A stretch of DNA of 64,000 nt. Origin: Kluyvera sp047971185. Its GTDB lineage: Bacteria > Pseudomonadota > Gammaproteobacteria > Enterobacterales > Enterobacteriaceae. The stretch spans positions 42,733 to 106,732 of the forward strand of contig NZ_JBKDZH010000006.1 in assembly GCF_047971185.1 (NCBI RefSeq). Direction: 5' to 3'. The notes under the pieces are model-generated. The model searched no databases. It was not told the origin of the DNA and saw nothing but the letters and a program-made list of their open reading frames with translations. Shown here one piece after another: positions 17,646 to 26,822 of the stretch. Within the stretch, counting starts at the first letter, position 1. The number at the start of each line of letters is the position of its first letter. The translations under genes and the position numbers were made by a program.

Positions 17646-19217
17646 ATGGCTAACATTGAAATCAGACAAGAAGCGCCGACTGCTTTTTATATAAAAGTAC
17701 ACGATACCGATAATGTCGCAATCATCGTTAACGATAATGGATTAAAAGCGGGAACGCGTTTTCCTGACGGTCTGGAATTAATTGAACATATTCCTCAGGG
17801 GCATAAAGTGGCGCTGGTGGATATTCCGCAGAACGGTGAAATTATCCGCTACGGCGAAGTCATCGGCTACGCGGTGCGCGATGTCGCCAAAGGCAGCTGG
17901 ATCGACGAATCCACGGTCACCCTGCCGAAAGCGCCGCCGCTGAACACGCTGCCGCTGGCCACCCGAGTACCGGAGCCGCTGCCGCCGCTGGAAGGTTACA
18001 CCTTCGAAGGTTATCGCAACGCTGACGGCAGCGTCGGCACCAAAAACCTGTTAGGCATCACCACCAGCGTGCACTGCGTAGCGGGGGTTGTGGACTACGT
18101 GGTGAAAATTATCGAGCGCGACCTGCTGCCGAAATACCCGAACGTTGACGGCGTGGTCGGTCTGAACCATCTGTACGGCTGCGGCGTAGCGATTAACGCC
18201 CCGGCCGCCGTGGTACCGATCCGCACCATTCATAATATTGCGCTGAACCCGAACTTCGGCGGCGAGGTGATGGTGGTTGGCCTCGGCTGTGAAAAACTGC
18301 AGCCGGAGCGCCTGCTGGAAGGTACGGAAGACGTGCAGAGCATCCCGGTCGACAGCGCCAGTATCGTGCGTCTGCAGGACGAGCAGCACGTGGGCTTTAA
18401 ATCGATGGTCGACGATATCCTGCAGGTTGCGGTGCGTCATCTGGAAAAACTCAACCAGCGCCAGCGCGTCACCTGCCCAGCCTCCGAGCTGGTGGTGGGC
18501 ATGCAGTGCGGCGGCAGCGACGCCTTCTCCGGCGTGACCGCTAACCCGGCGGTGGGCTACGCTTCCGATCTGCTGGTCCGCTGCGGCGCGACCGTAATGT
18601 TCTCGGAAGTGACCGAAGTTCGCGACGCCATACATCTGTTAACCCCGCGCGCCATCAACGAAGAGGTGGGCAAGCGCCTGCTCGAAGAGATGGCCTGGTA
18701 CGATAACTATCTCGATATGGGCAAAACCGACCGCAGCGCCAACCCCTCACCGGGGAACAAGAAAGGTGGGCTGGCGAACGTGGTTGAAAAAGCGCTGGGC
18801 TCTATCGCCAAATCCGGCAAAAGCGCCATTGTGGAAGTGCTGTCGCCGGGCCAGCGCCCGACCAAACGCGGCCTGATTTACGCCGCTACGCCGGCCAGTG
18901 ATTTTGTCTGCGGCACCCAGCAGGTGGCTTCCGGCATTACCGTGCAGGTGTTCACCACCGGGCGCGGCACGCCGTACGGCCTGATGGCGGTACCGGTCAT
19001 TAAAATGGCCACCCGCACGGAGCTGGCGAACCGCTGGTATGACTTAATGGACATCAATGCGGGCACTATCGCCACCGGCGAAGAGAGCATTGAAGAGGTG
19101 GGCACCAAGCTGTTCCACTTCATCCTGGACGTGGCGAGCGGGCGTAAGAAAACCTTCTCGGATCGGTGGGGGCTGCACAACCAGCTGGCGGTGTTTAACC
19201 CGGCGCCGGTGACTTGA
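17646..19217 (+). CDS. garD: Galactarate dehydratase GarD
   Basis: Removes water from galactarate to give 5-keto-4-deoxy-D-glucarate, the first catabolic step. It has 523 residues of the UxaA/GarD family. The N-terminal SAF-like domain (about 15-90) is followed by the large catalytic domain, with GYRNADGSVGTKNLLGI near 123, HLYGCGVAINAP near 176 and MQCGGSDAFSGVTANPAVG near 285. It uses iron in the E. coli enzyme. It is transcribed alone, ends at a strong terminator and opposes agaR. Confidence 0.96.
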   Translation: MANIEIRQEAPTAFYIKVHDTDNVAIIVNDNGLKAGTRFPDGLELIEHIPQGHKVALVDIPQNGEIIRYGEVIGYAVRDVAKGSWIDESTVTLPKAPPLNTLPLATRVPEPLPPLEGYTFEGYRNADGSVGTKNLLGITTSVHCVAGVVDYVVKIIERDLLPKYPNVDGVVGLNHLYGCGVAINAPAAVVPIRTIHNIALNPNFGGEVMVVGLGCEKLQPERLLEGTEDVQSIPVDSASIVRLQDEQHVGFKSMVDDILQVAVRHLEKLNQRQRVTCPASELVVGMQCGGSDAFSGVTANPAVGYASDLLVRCGATVMFSEVTEVRDAIHLLTPRAINEEVGKRLLEEMAWYDNYLDMGKTDRSANPSPGNKKGGLANVVEKALGSIAKSGKSAIVEVLSPGQRPTKRGLIYAATPASDFVCGTQQVASGITVQVFTTGRGTPYGLMAVPVIKMATRTELANRWYDLMDINAGTIATGEESIEEVGTKLFHFILDVASGRKKTFSDRWGLHNQLAVFNPAPVT

Positions 19218-19235
19218 TCGCACCCGCCAACGGAC

Positions 19236-19264
19236 GGGGGTAGCCTCTGCGCTACCCCTTTTTT
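19236..19264 (+). terminator. garD terminator
   Basis: An 8-bp perfect stem (GGGGTAGC / GCTACCCC) with a six-base loop and six T. It touches the agaR stop codon, and E. coli's prlF-yhaV toxin-antitoxin pair is absent from this junction. Confidence 0.93.
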
Positions 19265-20078
19265 ATTCCGCCAGCGCCACCAGAATCACGTCGACGCCGA
19301 TTTTACGCAGCCCTTCCAGGCTCTCTTGCGGGATCCCTTCATCGACGATAATGATATCGACGCGGTGCATATCAATGATTTTGTGCAGGCTCGAACGGTT
19401 GAATTTGCTGGAGTCGGTAACCACGATGATCTTCTCCGCCACCTCGCTCATACGCCGATTCAGCCGCGCTTCATCTTCATTATGGGTACTGATCCCTCGC
19501 TCGAGATCGATAGCATCGACCCCGAGGAACAGCATGTCGAAGTGGTAATTCTGTAGCGACTGCTCCGCCTGGTCGCCATAGAAAGACTGCGACTGGCGAC
19601 GCAGATGCCCGCCGGTCATCAGCAGCTCCACCCCTTCCGCTTCCAGCAGCGCGTTGGCAACGTTCATCCCGTTGGTCATCGCAATCACGTCGCTATGCTG
19701 GCGCAGCAGACGCGCGATTTCATAGGTTGTGGTGCCGGAGTCCAGAATCACCCGGTGGCCCGGCTTGATAAATTCCACGGCCGCTTTCGCAATGCGGCGC
19801 TTGACCGCCGTATTGAGGGAGCTTTTATCTTCAACGGAAGGTTCGATGCCCGGCGTGTTGCCGTCGCAAATCAATGCGCCGCCGTAGGCGCGTACGGCAA
19901 TGCCCTGCTTTTCCAGAAAAGCCAGATCGTTACGGATAGTCACGGTGGAAACGCCGAACAAGCCGGAAAGATCGTTCACCTGCACACTTCCCTGCTGTCG
20001 CAACCGCTGGATGATCTGCTCGCGCCTTTCGCTGGTCCCGGAAACCCGCTTATCGACAGAAGAGTCGGTGTTGCTCAT
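19263..20078 (-). CDS. agaR: aga operon repressor AgaR
   Basis: DeoR-family repressor of N-acetylgalactosamine and galactosamine genes. The start at 20078 (MSNTDSS) is chosen because AAAGGA lies eight bases upstream and the product then has the usual length (about 271); eleven more in-frame codons upstream are not conserved. The helix-turn-helix is about 25-55 (RREQIIQRLRQQGSVQVNDL). The DeoRC sugar-phosphate sensor domain follows, with ILDSGTTTYEIARLL. It is divergent from kbaZ, with AgaR-type operators in between. Confidence 0.95.
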   Translation of the reverse strand: MSNTDSSVDKRVSGTSERREQIIQRLRQQGSVQVNDLSGLFGVSTVTIRNDLAFLEKQGIAVRAYGGALICDGNTPGIEPSVEDKSSLNTAVKRRIAKAAVEFIKPGHRVILDSGTTTYEIARLLRQHSDVIAMTNGMNVANALLEAEGVELLMTGGHLRRQSQSFYGDQAEQSLQNYHFDMLFLGVDAIDLERGISTHNEDEARLNRRMSEVAEKIIVVTDSSKFNRSSLHKIIDMHRVDIIIVDEGIPQESLEGLRKIGVDVILVALAE

Positions 20079-20096
20079 AAGAAATCCTTTGGTCAA

Positions 20097-20121
20097 ATTC
20101 TTTCGTTTCATTTCGTTTTGT
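20097..20121 (+). promoter_or_regulatory. AgaR-type operator 1
   Basis: CTTTCGTTTCATTTCGTTTTG, 19 bases upstream of the agaR start. It fits the TTTCRTTT-repeat consensus known for AgaR and suggests autoregulation. Confidence 0.75.
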
Positions 20122-20235
20122 CTATTAACGCCTTTCCTTTATCGGAATGCAAGCCTTATAAAGGGCATGAGTACGCAGAAATAACTCCCACCAATCTTTC
20201 ATTGTGTTTCTTTTGTGAAACAGATCGGAAAACTA

Positions 20236-20298
20236 TTATCTTTCGTTTTATTTTTATAACACCATGATGCAGTATCAAATGAAACAAAACGAAAGATC
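20236..20298. promoter_or_regulatory. AgaR-type operator pair before kbaZ
   Basis: Two oppositely oriented AgaR-like sites: ATCTTTCGTTTTATTTTTA (20238-20256) and, on the minus strand, ATCTTTCGTTTTGTTTCATT (20278-20297). They lie 32 to 92 bases before the kbaZ GTG, where they would block its promoter. Confidence 0.75.
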
Positions 20299-20329
20299 GA
20301 TGTCGCAGTTATCTGACCTGGAGAGGAAA

Positions 20330-21625
20330 GTGAAACATCTGACTGAAATGGTGGAACAGCATAAACGGGGGAAGACAAATGGGATTTATGCCGTTTGTTC
20401 CGCGCATCCACTGGTACTGGAATCCGCAATCCGTTATGCCCACGCCAACCGCACGCCACTGCTGATCGAAGCAACCTCTAACCAGGTTGATCAATTCGGT
20501 GGCTATACGGGGATGACCCCGGCCGATTTTCGCGACTTTGTTTATCGTCTGGCAGAGAAATTCCATTTTCCTCAGACGCAGCTGATCCTGGGCGGTGACC
20601 ATCTTGGCCCCAACCGCTGGCAGAATCAGCCCGCCGCCGTGGCGATGGCCCATGCTGACGATCTGATTAAAAGCTACGTCGCGGCAGGGTTTAAAAAGAT
20701 CCACCTCGATTGCAGTATGTCCTGCGAAGGCGACCCGGTTCCCCTGACGGACGCGATCGTCGCCGAGCGGGCCGCGCGTCTGGCGAAAATCGCGGAGGAG
20801 ACCTGCATTGCCGAGTTTGGTGAAGCGGACCTGGTCTACGTGATTGGTACGGAAGTGCCGGTGCCCGGTGGCGCGCATGAAACATTAACTGAGTTAGCGG
20901 TCACCACGCCTGAAGCCGCCCACGCCACGCTCGAGGCCCATCATCACGCCTTTGAAAAGCAGGGGCTGAGCGCCATCTGGCCGCGCATTATTGCGCTGGT
21001 GGTGCAGCCCGGCGTCGAATTCGACCATACCCACATCATTGATTACCAGCCGCAAAAGGCCGCTGCGCTGAGCAAAATGGTCGAAGGCTATGAGACGCTG
21101 ATCTTCGAAGCACACTCCACCGACTACCAGACGCCGCAGTCGTTGCGCCAGCTCGTGATCGATCACTTCGCCATCCTGAAGGTCGGCCCGGCGCTCACCT
21201 TCGCCCTGCGCGAAGCGCTGTTTTCACTGGCGGCCATTGAAGAAGAGCTGCTGCCGGCTAAAGCCTGCTCCGGCCTGCGCCATGTACTCGAAAACGTGAT
21301 GCTTGACCGCCCGGAGTACTGGCAGAGCCACTACCACGGCGACGGCAATGCGCGCCGTCTGGCGCGCGGCTACAGCTATTCCGACCGCGTTCGCTACTAC
21401 TGGCCTGATGAGCAAATTGATGACGCCTTTGAACGGCTGGTGCGTAACCTGGCCGACGAACCGATCCCGCTGCCGCTCATCAGCCAGTATTTACCGTTGC
21501 AGTACATCAAAGTCCGCGAGGGGGATCTCAACGCCACACCGCGAGAACTTATCATCAGCCATATTCAGGACATACTGCAGCAGTACCACGCCGCCTGCCA
21601 GGGCGTAGCGTCCGATAACGAATAA
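20330..21625 (+). CDS. kbaZ: Tagatose-1,6-bisphosphate aldolase accessory subunit KbaZ
   Basis: GatZ/KbaZ family, 431 residues. In E. coli KbaZ is needed for full activity and stability of the class II aldolase KbaY. GTG at 20330 is chosen as the start: GGAG lies six bases ahead and the protein then begins at the conserved KHLTEMVEQHK; the frame is open farther upstream through the operator. Conserved blocks include GIYAVCSAHPLVLE, LGGDHLGPNRWQ and EVPVPGGAHET. It leads the GalNAc operon kbaZ-agaVWEF-agaA. Confidence 0.94.
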   Translation: MKHLTEMVEQHKRGKTNGIYAVCSAHPLVLESAIRYAHANRTPLLIEATSNQVDQFGGYTGMTPADFRDFVYRLAEKFHFPQTQLILGGDHLGPNRWQNQPAAVAMAHADDLIKSYVAAGFKKIHLDCSMSCEGDPVPLTDAIVAERAARLAKIAEETCIAEFGEADLVYVIGTEVPVPGGAHETLTELAVTTPEAAHATLEAHHHAFEKQGLSAIWPRIIALVVQPGVEFDHTHIIDYQPQKAAALSKMVEGYETLIFEAHSTDYQTPQSLRQLVIDHFAILKVGPALTFALREALFSLAAIEEELLPAKACSGLRHVLENVMLDRPEYWQSHYHGDGNARRLARGYSYSDRVRYYWPDEQIDDAFERLVRNLADEPIPLPLISQYLPLQYIKVREGDLNATPRELIISHIQDILQQYHAACQGVASDNE

Positions 21626-21645
21626 CAACAAAGAGGAAAAACGTG

Positions 21646-22119
21646 ATGCCAAATATTGTTCTTAGCCGTATTGATGAACGCCTGATTCACGGTCAGGTTG
21701 GCGTGCAGTGGGTCGGGTTTGCGGGGGCAAATCTGGTGCTGGTCGCCAACGACGAAGTCGCTGAAGACACCGTACAGCAGAACCTGATGGAAATGGTGCT
21801 GGCCGAAGGCATTGCCGTGCGCTTCTGGTCTCTGCAAAAAGTGATCGACAACATCCACCGCGCCGCCGACCGGCAGAAAATCTTGCTGGTCTGCAGAACC
21901 CCAGCCGATTTCCTCAAGCTGGTCGAAGGCGGCGTGCCTATCACCCGCATCAATGTGGGCAACATGCACTACGCCGAAGGTAAACAACAAATAGCCAAAA
22001 CGGTTTCCGTTGACGCCAGTGACATCAACGCTTTTAACGGTCTGAAAGCCGCTGGCGTGGAGTGTTTCGTCCAGGGCGTACCGACAGAACCGGCTTTGGA
22101 TCTCTTTAAACTACTTTGA
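21646..22119 (+). CDS. agaV: GalNAc-specific PTS IIB component AgaV
   Basis: Mannose-family IIB phosphotransfer protein, 157 residues. The phosphorylated histidine is His15 in SRIDERLIHGQVG. It passes phosphate from AgaF to incoming N-acetylgalactosamine. GTG at 21643 is an alternative start one codon upstream. GAGGA provides the ribosome site. It is preceded by kbaZ by 20 bases and followed by agaW after ten. Confidence 0.95.
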   Translation: MPNIVLSRIDERLIHGQVGVQWVGFAGANLVLVANDEVAEDTVQQNLMEMVLAEGIAVRFWSLQKVIDNIHRAADRQKILLVCRTPADFLKLVEGGVPITRINVGNMHYAEGKQQIAKTVSVDASDINAFNGLKAAGVECFVQGVPTEPALDLFKLL

Positions 22120-22129
22120 GGGATTCACA

Positions 22130-22909
22130 ATGGAAATCAGTCTGTTGCAGGCTTTTGCTTTAGGCATCCTCGCCTTTATCGCTGGCCTGGATATGTTCAA
22201 CGGCTTAACGCACATGCACCGCCCGGTGGTACTTGGACCGCTGGTCGGCCTGATTCTGGGCGATCTGCATACCGGTATTTTAACCGGCGGTACGCTAGAA
22301 CTGGTGTGGATGGGGCTGGCCCCGCTGGCGGGCGCTCAGCCGCCGAACGTGATTATCGGCACTATTGTGGGCACCACGTTTGCCATTACCACCGGCGTGA
22401 AGCCTGACGTCGCGGTCGGCGTTGCCGTGCCTTTCGCCGTCGCGGTGCAAATGGGCATTACCTTCCTGTTCTCCGTGATGTCCGGCGTGATGTCCCGCTG
22501 CGACCGTATGGCGGCAAATGCCGACACCGACGGGATTGAACGCGTCAACTATCTGGCCCTGCTGGCGTTAGGGATTTTCTACTTCCTCTGCGCGTTTCTG
22601 CCGATCTACTTTGGGGCAGAGCACGCGAAAACCGCCATTGACGTTCTGCCGGAGCGCCTGATTGACGGCCTGGGCGTAGCAGGCGGCATCATGCCCGCTA
22701 TCGGCTTTGCCGTACTGCTGAAAATCATGATGAAGAACGTCTACATCCCCTACTTCATTATCGGTTTCGTTGCCGCGGCCTGGCTCAAGCTGCCGGTGCT
22801 GGCGATCGCCGCCGCCGCGCTGGCCATGGCGCTGATTGACCTGCTGCGTAAATCCCCTGAACCGACTCAACCTACGGCACAGAAAGAGGAATTCGAAGAT
22901 GGCATCTAA
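22130..22909 (+). CDS. agaW: GalNAc-specific PTS IIC component AgaW
   Basis: Mannose-family IIC membrane permease, 259 residues, many hydrophobic helices. The family mark LEL(V)WMGLAPLAGAQPPN lies near residue 60. It is full length; E. coli K-12 carries a truncated agaW, so the transporter should be intact here. The stop overlaps the agaE start by 11 bases. Confidence 0.94.
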   Translation: MEISLLQAFALGILAFIAGLDMFNGLTHMHRPVVLGPLVGLILGDLHTGILTGGTLELVWMGLAPLAGAQPPNVIIGTIVGTTFAITTGVKPDVAVGVAVPFAVAVQMGITFLFSVMSGVMSRCDRMAANADTDGIERVNYLALLALGIFYFLCAFLPIYFGAEHAKTAIDVLPERLIDGLGVAGGIMPAIGFAVLLKIMMKNVYIPYFIIGFVAAAWLKLPVLAIAAAALAMALIDLLRKSPEPTQPTAQKEEFEDGI

Positions 22910-23777
22910 TCAACAGACTCTGCCGAACGTATCCGACAATGAAGATACGCTGCTGACCGGCGTCAATGAAAACGTCTATGAAGACCAGAGTATTGGCGCA
23001 GAGCTGAGCAAAAAAGACATTAATCGCGTGGCCTGGCGTTCCATGCTGCTGCAGGCGTCCTTTAACTACGAACGTATGCAGGCTTCCGGCTGGCTATACG
23101 GCCTGCTGCCCGCGCTGAAAAAGATCCACACCAACAAACGCGACCTGGCGCGCGCCATGAAAGGCCACATGGGCTTCTTTAACACCCACCCTTTCCTGGT
23201 GACGTTTGTGATCGGCATTATTCTGGCGATGGAGCGCTCTAAGCAGGACGTTAACAGTATTCAGAGCACCAAAATTGCCGTGGGCGCACCGCTGGGCGGC
23301 ATTGGCGATGCGATGTTCTGGCTCACCCTGCTGCCTATCTGCGGCGGTATCGGCGCCAGCCTGGCGTTACAGGGTTCTATTCTTGGCGCCGTGGTGTTTA
23401 TCGTGCTGTTTAACGTGGTGCATCTCGGCCTGCGCTTCGGGCTGGCGCACTACGCCTATCGCATGGGCGTTGCCGCCATCCCGCTTATCAAGGCGAACAC
23501 CAAAAAAGTGGGCCACGCGGCGTCTATCGTCGGGATGACGGTGATCGGCGCACTGGTCGCGACCTATGTGCGGCTGAACACCACGCTGGAAATCAAAGCC
23601 GGTGACGCCGTGGTCAAGCTCCAGGCTGACGTTATCGACAAGCTGATGCCCGCTTTTTTACCGCTGGTCTATACCCTGACCATGTTCTGGTTGGTCCGCC
23701 GCGGCTGGAGCCCGCTGCGTCTTATCGCCATTACCGTGGTGCTCGGCGTGGTCGGTAAATTCTGTCACTTCCTGTAA
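22899..23777 (+). CDS. agaE: GalNAc-specific PTS IID component AgaE
   Basis: Mannose-family IID membrane component, 292 residues. The start at 22899 (MASNQQ) overlaps agaW by 11 bases and gives the E. coli length. Characteristic motifs: NYERMQASGWLYGLLPALKK near residue 58, HMGFFNTHPFLVTFVIGI near 90 and GAPLGGIGDAMFW near 130. It forms the translocation complex with AgaW. Confidence 0.95.
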   Translation: MASNQQTLPNVSDNEDTLLTGVNENVYEDQSIGAELSKKDINRVAWRSMLLQASFNYERMQASGWLYGLLPALKKIHTNKRDLARAMKGHMGFFNTHPFLVTFVIGIILAMERSKQDVNSIQSTKIAVGAPLGGIGDAMFWLTLLPICGGIGASLALQGSILGAVVFIVLFNVVHLGLRFGLAHYAYRMGVAAIPLIKANTKKVGHAASIVGMTVIGALVATYVRLNTTLEIKAGDAVVKLQADVIDKLMPAFLPLVYTLTMFWLVRRGWSPLRLIAITVVLGVVGKFCHFL

Positions 23778-23794
23778 AGCAAAAGAGGTTTGAG

Positions 23795-24229
23795 ATGTTA
23801 GGTATTATTTTGACGGGGCACGGCGGTTTTGCCAGCGGCATGGAAAAAGCGATGAAGCAGATCCTCGGCGAGCAGTCGCAGTTTATCGCCATCGATTTTC
23901 CTGAAACCTCGACTACCGCGCTGCTGACCTCACAGCTGGAACAGGCGGTAGCTTCTCTGGATGACCAGCAGGATATCGTTTTTCTGACCGACCTGCTCGG
24001 CGGCACGCCGTTCCGCGTGGCCTCGACCCTCGCTATGCAAAAGGCCGGGCGAGAAGTCATTACCGGCACCAACCTGCAGCTGCTGCTGGAGATGGCCATG
24101 GAGCGCGATGGGCTAAGCAGCGAAGACTTTCGTCTCCAGGCGCTGGAGTGTGGCCATCGCGGCTTGACCAGCCTGGTGGATGAACTGGGACGCTGCCGCG
24201 AGGAGTGCCCGGTAGAGGAAGGCATATGA
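23795..24229 (+). CDS. agaF: GalNAc-specific PTS IIA component AgaF
   Basis: Mannose-family IIA cytoplasmic protein, 144 residues, which takes phosphate from HPr. The active histidine is His9 in ILTGHGGFASG. The FLTDLLGGTPFR motif near residue 65 is also typical. It overlaps the agaA start by four bases (ATGA). Confidence 0.95.
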   Translation: MLGIILTGHGGFASGMEKAMKQILGEQSQFIAIDFPETSTTALLTSQLEQAVASLDDQQDIVFLTDLLGGTPFRVASTLAMQKAGREVITGTNLQLLLEMAMERDGLSSEDFRLQALECGHRGLTSLVDELGRCREECPVEEGI

Positions 24230-25359
24230 CGCACATTCTCCGCGCCAGACGCCTGCTGACGGAACACGGCTGGCTGGATGACCACCAGCTGCGGATGGCG
24301 GAAGGGGTTATCACCGCCATCGAACCCATTCCGTCAGGCGTTACGGTACGCGACGTCGAGCTCTTGTGCCCGGCCTATATCGACATCCACGTCCACGGCG
24401 GCGCTGGCGTTGATGTGATGGACGACGCGCCGGATACGCTCGATATCCTGGCCCGCCATAAGGCGTGTGAGGGCGTTGGCAGCTGGCTTCCTACCACCGT
24501 CACCGCCCCGCTGGCGTCCATTCACAGCACGCTGGCGCGGATCGCCCAACGCTGTCATGAAGGTGGCCCCGGCGCGCAGGTGCTGGGAAGCTATCTTGAA
24601 GGCCCGTACTTTACCCCGCAGAACAAAGGTGCCCATCCGCCTGCGCTGTTCCGCGAGCTCAATCGCCTCGAGCTGGATGAGCTGATTGCCGTCTCCCGGC
24701 AGACCCTGCGGGTGGTGGCGCTGGCGCCGGAGAAAAGCGATGCGATACAGGCCATTAAGCATCTGAAGCAGCGCGGTATACGCGTGATGCTGGGGCACAG
24801 CGCCGCCAGCTGGGAGCAGACCCGCGCCGCATTCGACGCGGGTGCCGACGGGCTGGTGCACTGTTACAACGGCATGACCGGCCTGCATCATCGAGAGCCG
24901 GGGATGGTTGGCGCAGGATTAACCGACCCGCGCGCGTGGCTGGAACTTATCGCGGATGGGCATCATGTTCATCCGGCGGCCATGCAAGTGTGCTGTTGCT
25001 GCGCCAAAGAGAGAGTGGTGCTGATTACCGACGCCATGCAGGCGGCCGGTATGCCCGACGGCGATTACACGCTATGCGGCGAGGAGGTCACCCTGCGCGG
25101 CGGCGTTGTCCGCACCGCCGCGGGCGGCCTGGCGGGCAGCACGCTGTCGGTCGATGCCGCGGTGCGCAATATGGTCGAGTTGACGGGAGTGACCCCGGAA
25201 GACGCTATCCATATGGCTTCGCTGCATCCCGCGCGCCTGCTGGGCATTGACCGCCAGGTTGGGTCACTCGCGGTCGGCAAACGTGCGAGCCTCATCGCAC
25301 TAGATAGCCGCCTACATCTGCAACGGTTATGGATTCAGGGGCAGCCTTTCGCCTTCTGA
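24226..25359 (+). CDS. agaA: N-acetylgalactosamine-6-phosphate deacetylase AgaA
   Basis: Amidohydrolase that removes acetate from GalNAc-6-phosphate to give galactosamine-6-phosphate. It has 377 residues, full length (K-12 has a deletion fusing agaW and agaA remnants). NagA-like motifs: the metal site DIHVHGGAG near residue 50, YLEGPYFTPQNKGAH near 125, LGHSAA near 187, HCYNGMTGLHHREPG near 207 and the catalytic Asp in ITDAMQAAGMPDG near 266. Coupled to agaF by a four-base overlap; ends the first aga transcription unit. Confidence 0.95.
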   Translation: MTHILRARRLLTEHGWLDDHQLRMAEGVITAIEPIPSGVTVRDVELLCPAYIDIHVHGGAGVDVMDDAPDTLDILARHKACEGVGSWLPTTVTAPLASIHSTLARIAQRCHEGGPGAQVLGSYLEGPYFTPQNKGAHPPALFRELNRLELDELIAVSRQTLRVVALAPEKSDAIQAIKHLKQRGIRVMLGHSAASWEQTRAAFDAGADGLVHCYNGMTGLHHREPGMVGAGLTDPRAWLELIADGHHVHPAAMQVCCCCAKERVVLITDAMQAAGMPDGDYTLCGEEVTLRGGVVRTAAGGLAGSTLSVDAAVRNMVELTGVTPEDAIHMASLHPARLLGIDRQVGSLAVGKRASLIALDSRLHLQRLWIQGQPFAF

Positions 25360-25481
25360 CCTTTCGTTTATCACCAGGGCCTGCGCTTAGTCCGTGTAAG
25401 GCCTTTCTTTTCCTTTCGTACCTCAAATATCCCACCCGTGGCGATCGTAGCTTAATCGCTAAGTATCAATGAGATAAATGA

Positions 25482-25603
25482 TTCTTTCGTTTTACGATCA
25501 CAAATTTCGTTTTATTTCACATCACATCATTGAACTTTCGTTTTCTTTTCTATAGATTTTAATTAACAGATAGCGTTCATAAGTGAAACGAAACGAAAGA
25601 TAG
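25482..25603. promoter_or_regulatory. AgaR operator array and agaS promoter
   Basis: The 296-base agaA-agaS gap holds four AgaR-like sites: 25482-25497 (TTCTTTCGTTTTACGA), 25504-25520 (ATTTCGTTTTATTTCAC), 25533-25552 (AACTTTCGTTTTCTTTTC) and, inverted, 25582-25603 (GTGAAACGAAACGAAAGAT). A candidate promoter runs through them: TTGAAC (25530-25535), then TAGATT 17 bases on. The array fits the known second AgaR-controlled promoter before agaS. Confidence 0.75.
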
Positions 25604-25655
25604 CGACATTATGCCAGCGTCTGATGTGGAATTTACAAGACTAAGGACTTACGTT

Positions 25656-26810
25656 ATGCCCGAAACCTATATCCCCGCTGCCGCCACAACCGGTACCTGG
25701 ACAGAAGAAGAGATCCGCCAGCAGCCCGCTAGCTGGATCCGCTCGCTGAAAAATATCGACGCGATGCGATCCGCCATCGACGCCTTCCTGGCGCCGCTGG
25801 TGCGTAAACCCGACCTGCGAATCGTCCTGACCGGCGCCGGGACGTCAGCATTTATCGGCGAAACCATCGCCCCCTGGTTATGCCGTCAGACCGGGAAAAA
25901 CATCAGCGCGGTGCCAACCACCGACCTGGTCACCAATCCCATGGACTATCTGAACCCGGCGCATCCGCTGCTGCTGGTTTCCTTCGCACGCTCGGGCAAC
26001 AGCCCGGAAAGCATGGCGGCCGTTGAGCTGGCAAACCAGTTCGTCCCAGAGTGCTACCACCTGTCGATCACCTGTAACGAAGCGGGCAGCCTGTACCAGA
26101 ATCTGGTCGACAGCGACAACGCATTTGCCCTGCTGATGCCAGCCGAAACCCACGATCGCGGCTTTGCCATGACCAGCAGCATCACCACCATGATGGCCAG
26201 TTGCCTGGCCGTATTCGCGCCAGAGAAAATCAACGCTCAGACCTTCCGCGACGTGGCCGATCGCTGTCAGGCGATCCTCACCTCACTCGGCGATTTCAGC
26301 GGCGGCGTGTTTGGTAACGGGCAGTGGAAACGGATTGTCTATCTCGGCAGCGGCGGGCTACAGGGCATTGCACGTGAGTCCGCGCTGAAGGTTCTGGAGC
26401 TCACGGCAGGCAAGCTGGCGGCGTTTTACGACTCGCCGACCGGCTTCCGCCACGGCCCAAAATCGCTGGTTGATGGTGAAACGCTGATCGTGGTGTACAT
26501 CTCCAGTCATCCTTACACCCGCCAGTACGATCTCGATCTGCTGGCGGAACTGCGCCGCGATCGGCAGGCCATGCGGGTGGTGGCTATCGCCGCCGAAAGC
26601 GATGCGGTCATCGAAGCCGGGCCGCACATTCTGCTGCCGTCGGCGCGCCAGTTTAACGATATGGAGCTGGCCTTCTGCTTCCTGGTTTACGCCCAGGTTT
26701 TCGCCCTCACCCAGTCCCTGTCTGTCGGTAATACGCCGGATACGCCGTCTGCAAACGGCACCGTCAACCGCGTCGTGCAGGGCGTCATCATTCATCCCTG
26801 GCAGGCTTAA
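25656..26810 (+). CDS. agaS: Galactosamine-6-phosphate deaminase/isomerase AgaS
   Basis: SIS-domain sugar-phosphate isomerase-deaminase; converts galactosamine-6-phosphate to tagatose-6-phosphate and ammonia. The start at 25656 (MPETYIP) gives 384 residues, the E. coli length; 15 upstream in-frame codons are ignored. The first SIS domain shows VLTGAGTSAFIGE near 65 and FARSGNSPESMA near 113; the second shows YLGSGGLQGIARESALKVLELTAG near 230 and the substrate loop TGFRHGPKSLV. It starts the agaS-kbaY unit. Confidence 0.95.
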   Translation: MPETYIPAAATTGTWTEEEIRQQPASWIRSLKNIDAMRSAIDAFLAPLVRKPDLRIVLTGAGTSAFIGETIAPWLCRQTGKNISAVPTTDLVTNPMDYLNPAHPLLLVSFARSGNSPESMAAVELANQFVPECYHLSITCNEAGSLYQNLVDSDNAFALLMPAETHDRGFAMTSSITTMMASCLAVFAPEKINAQTFRDVADRCQAILTSLGDFSGGVFGNGQWKRIVYLGSGGLQGIARESALKVLELTAGKLAAFYDSPTGFRHGPKSLVDGETLIVVYISSHPYTRQYDLDLLAELRRDRQAMRVVAIAAESDAVIEAGPHILLPSARQFNDMELAFCFLVYAQVFALTQSLSVGNTPDTPSANGTVNRVVQGVIIHPWQA

Positions 26811-26822
26811 GAGGATCGCACT

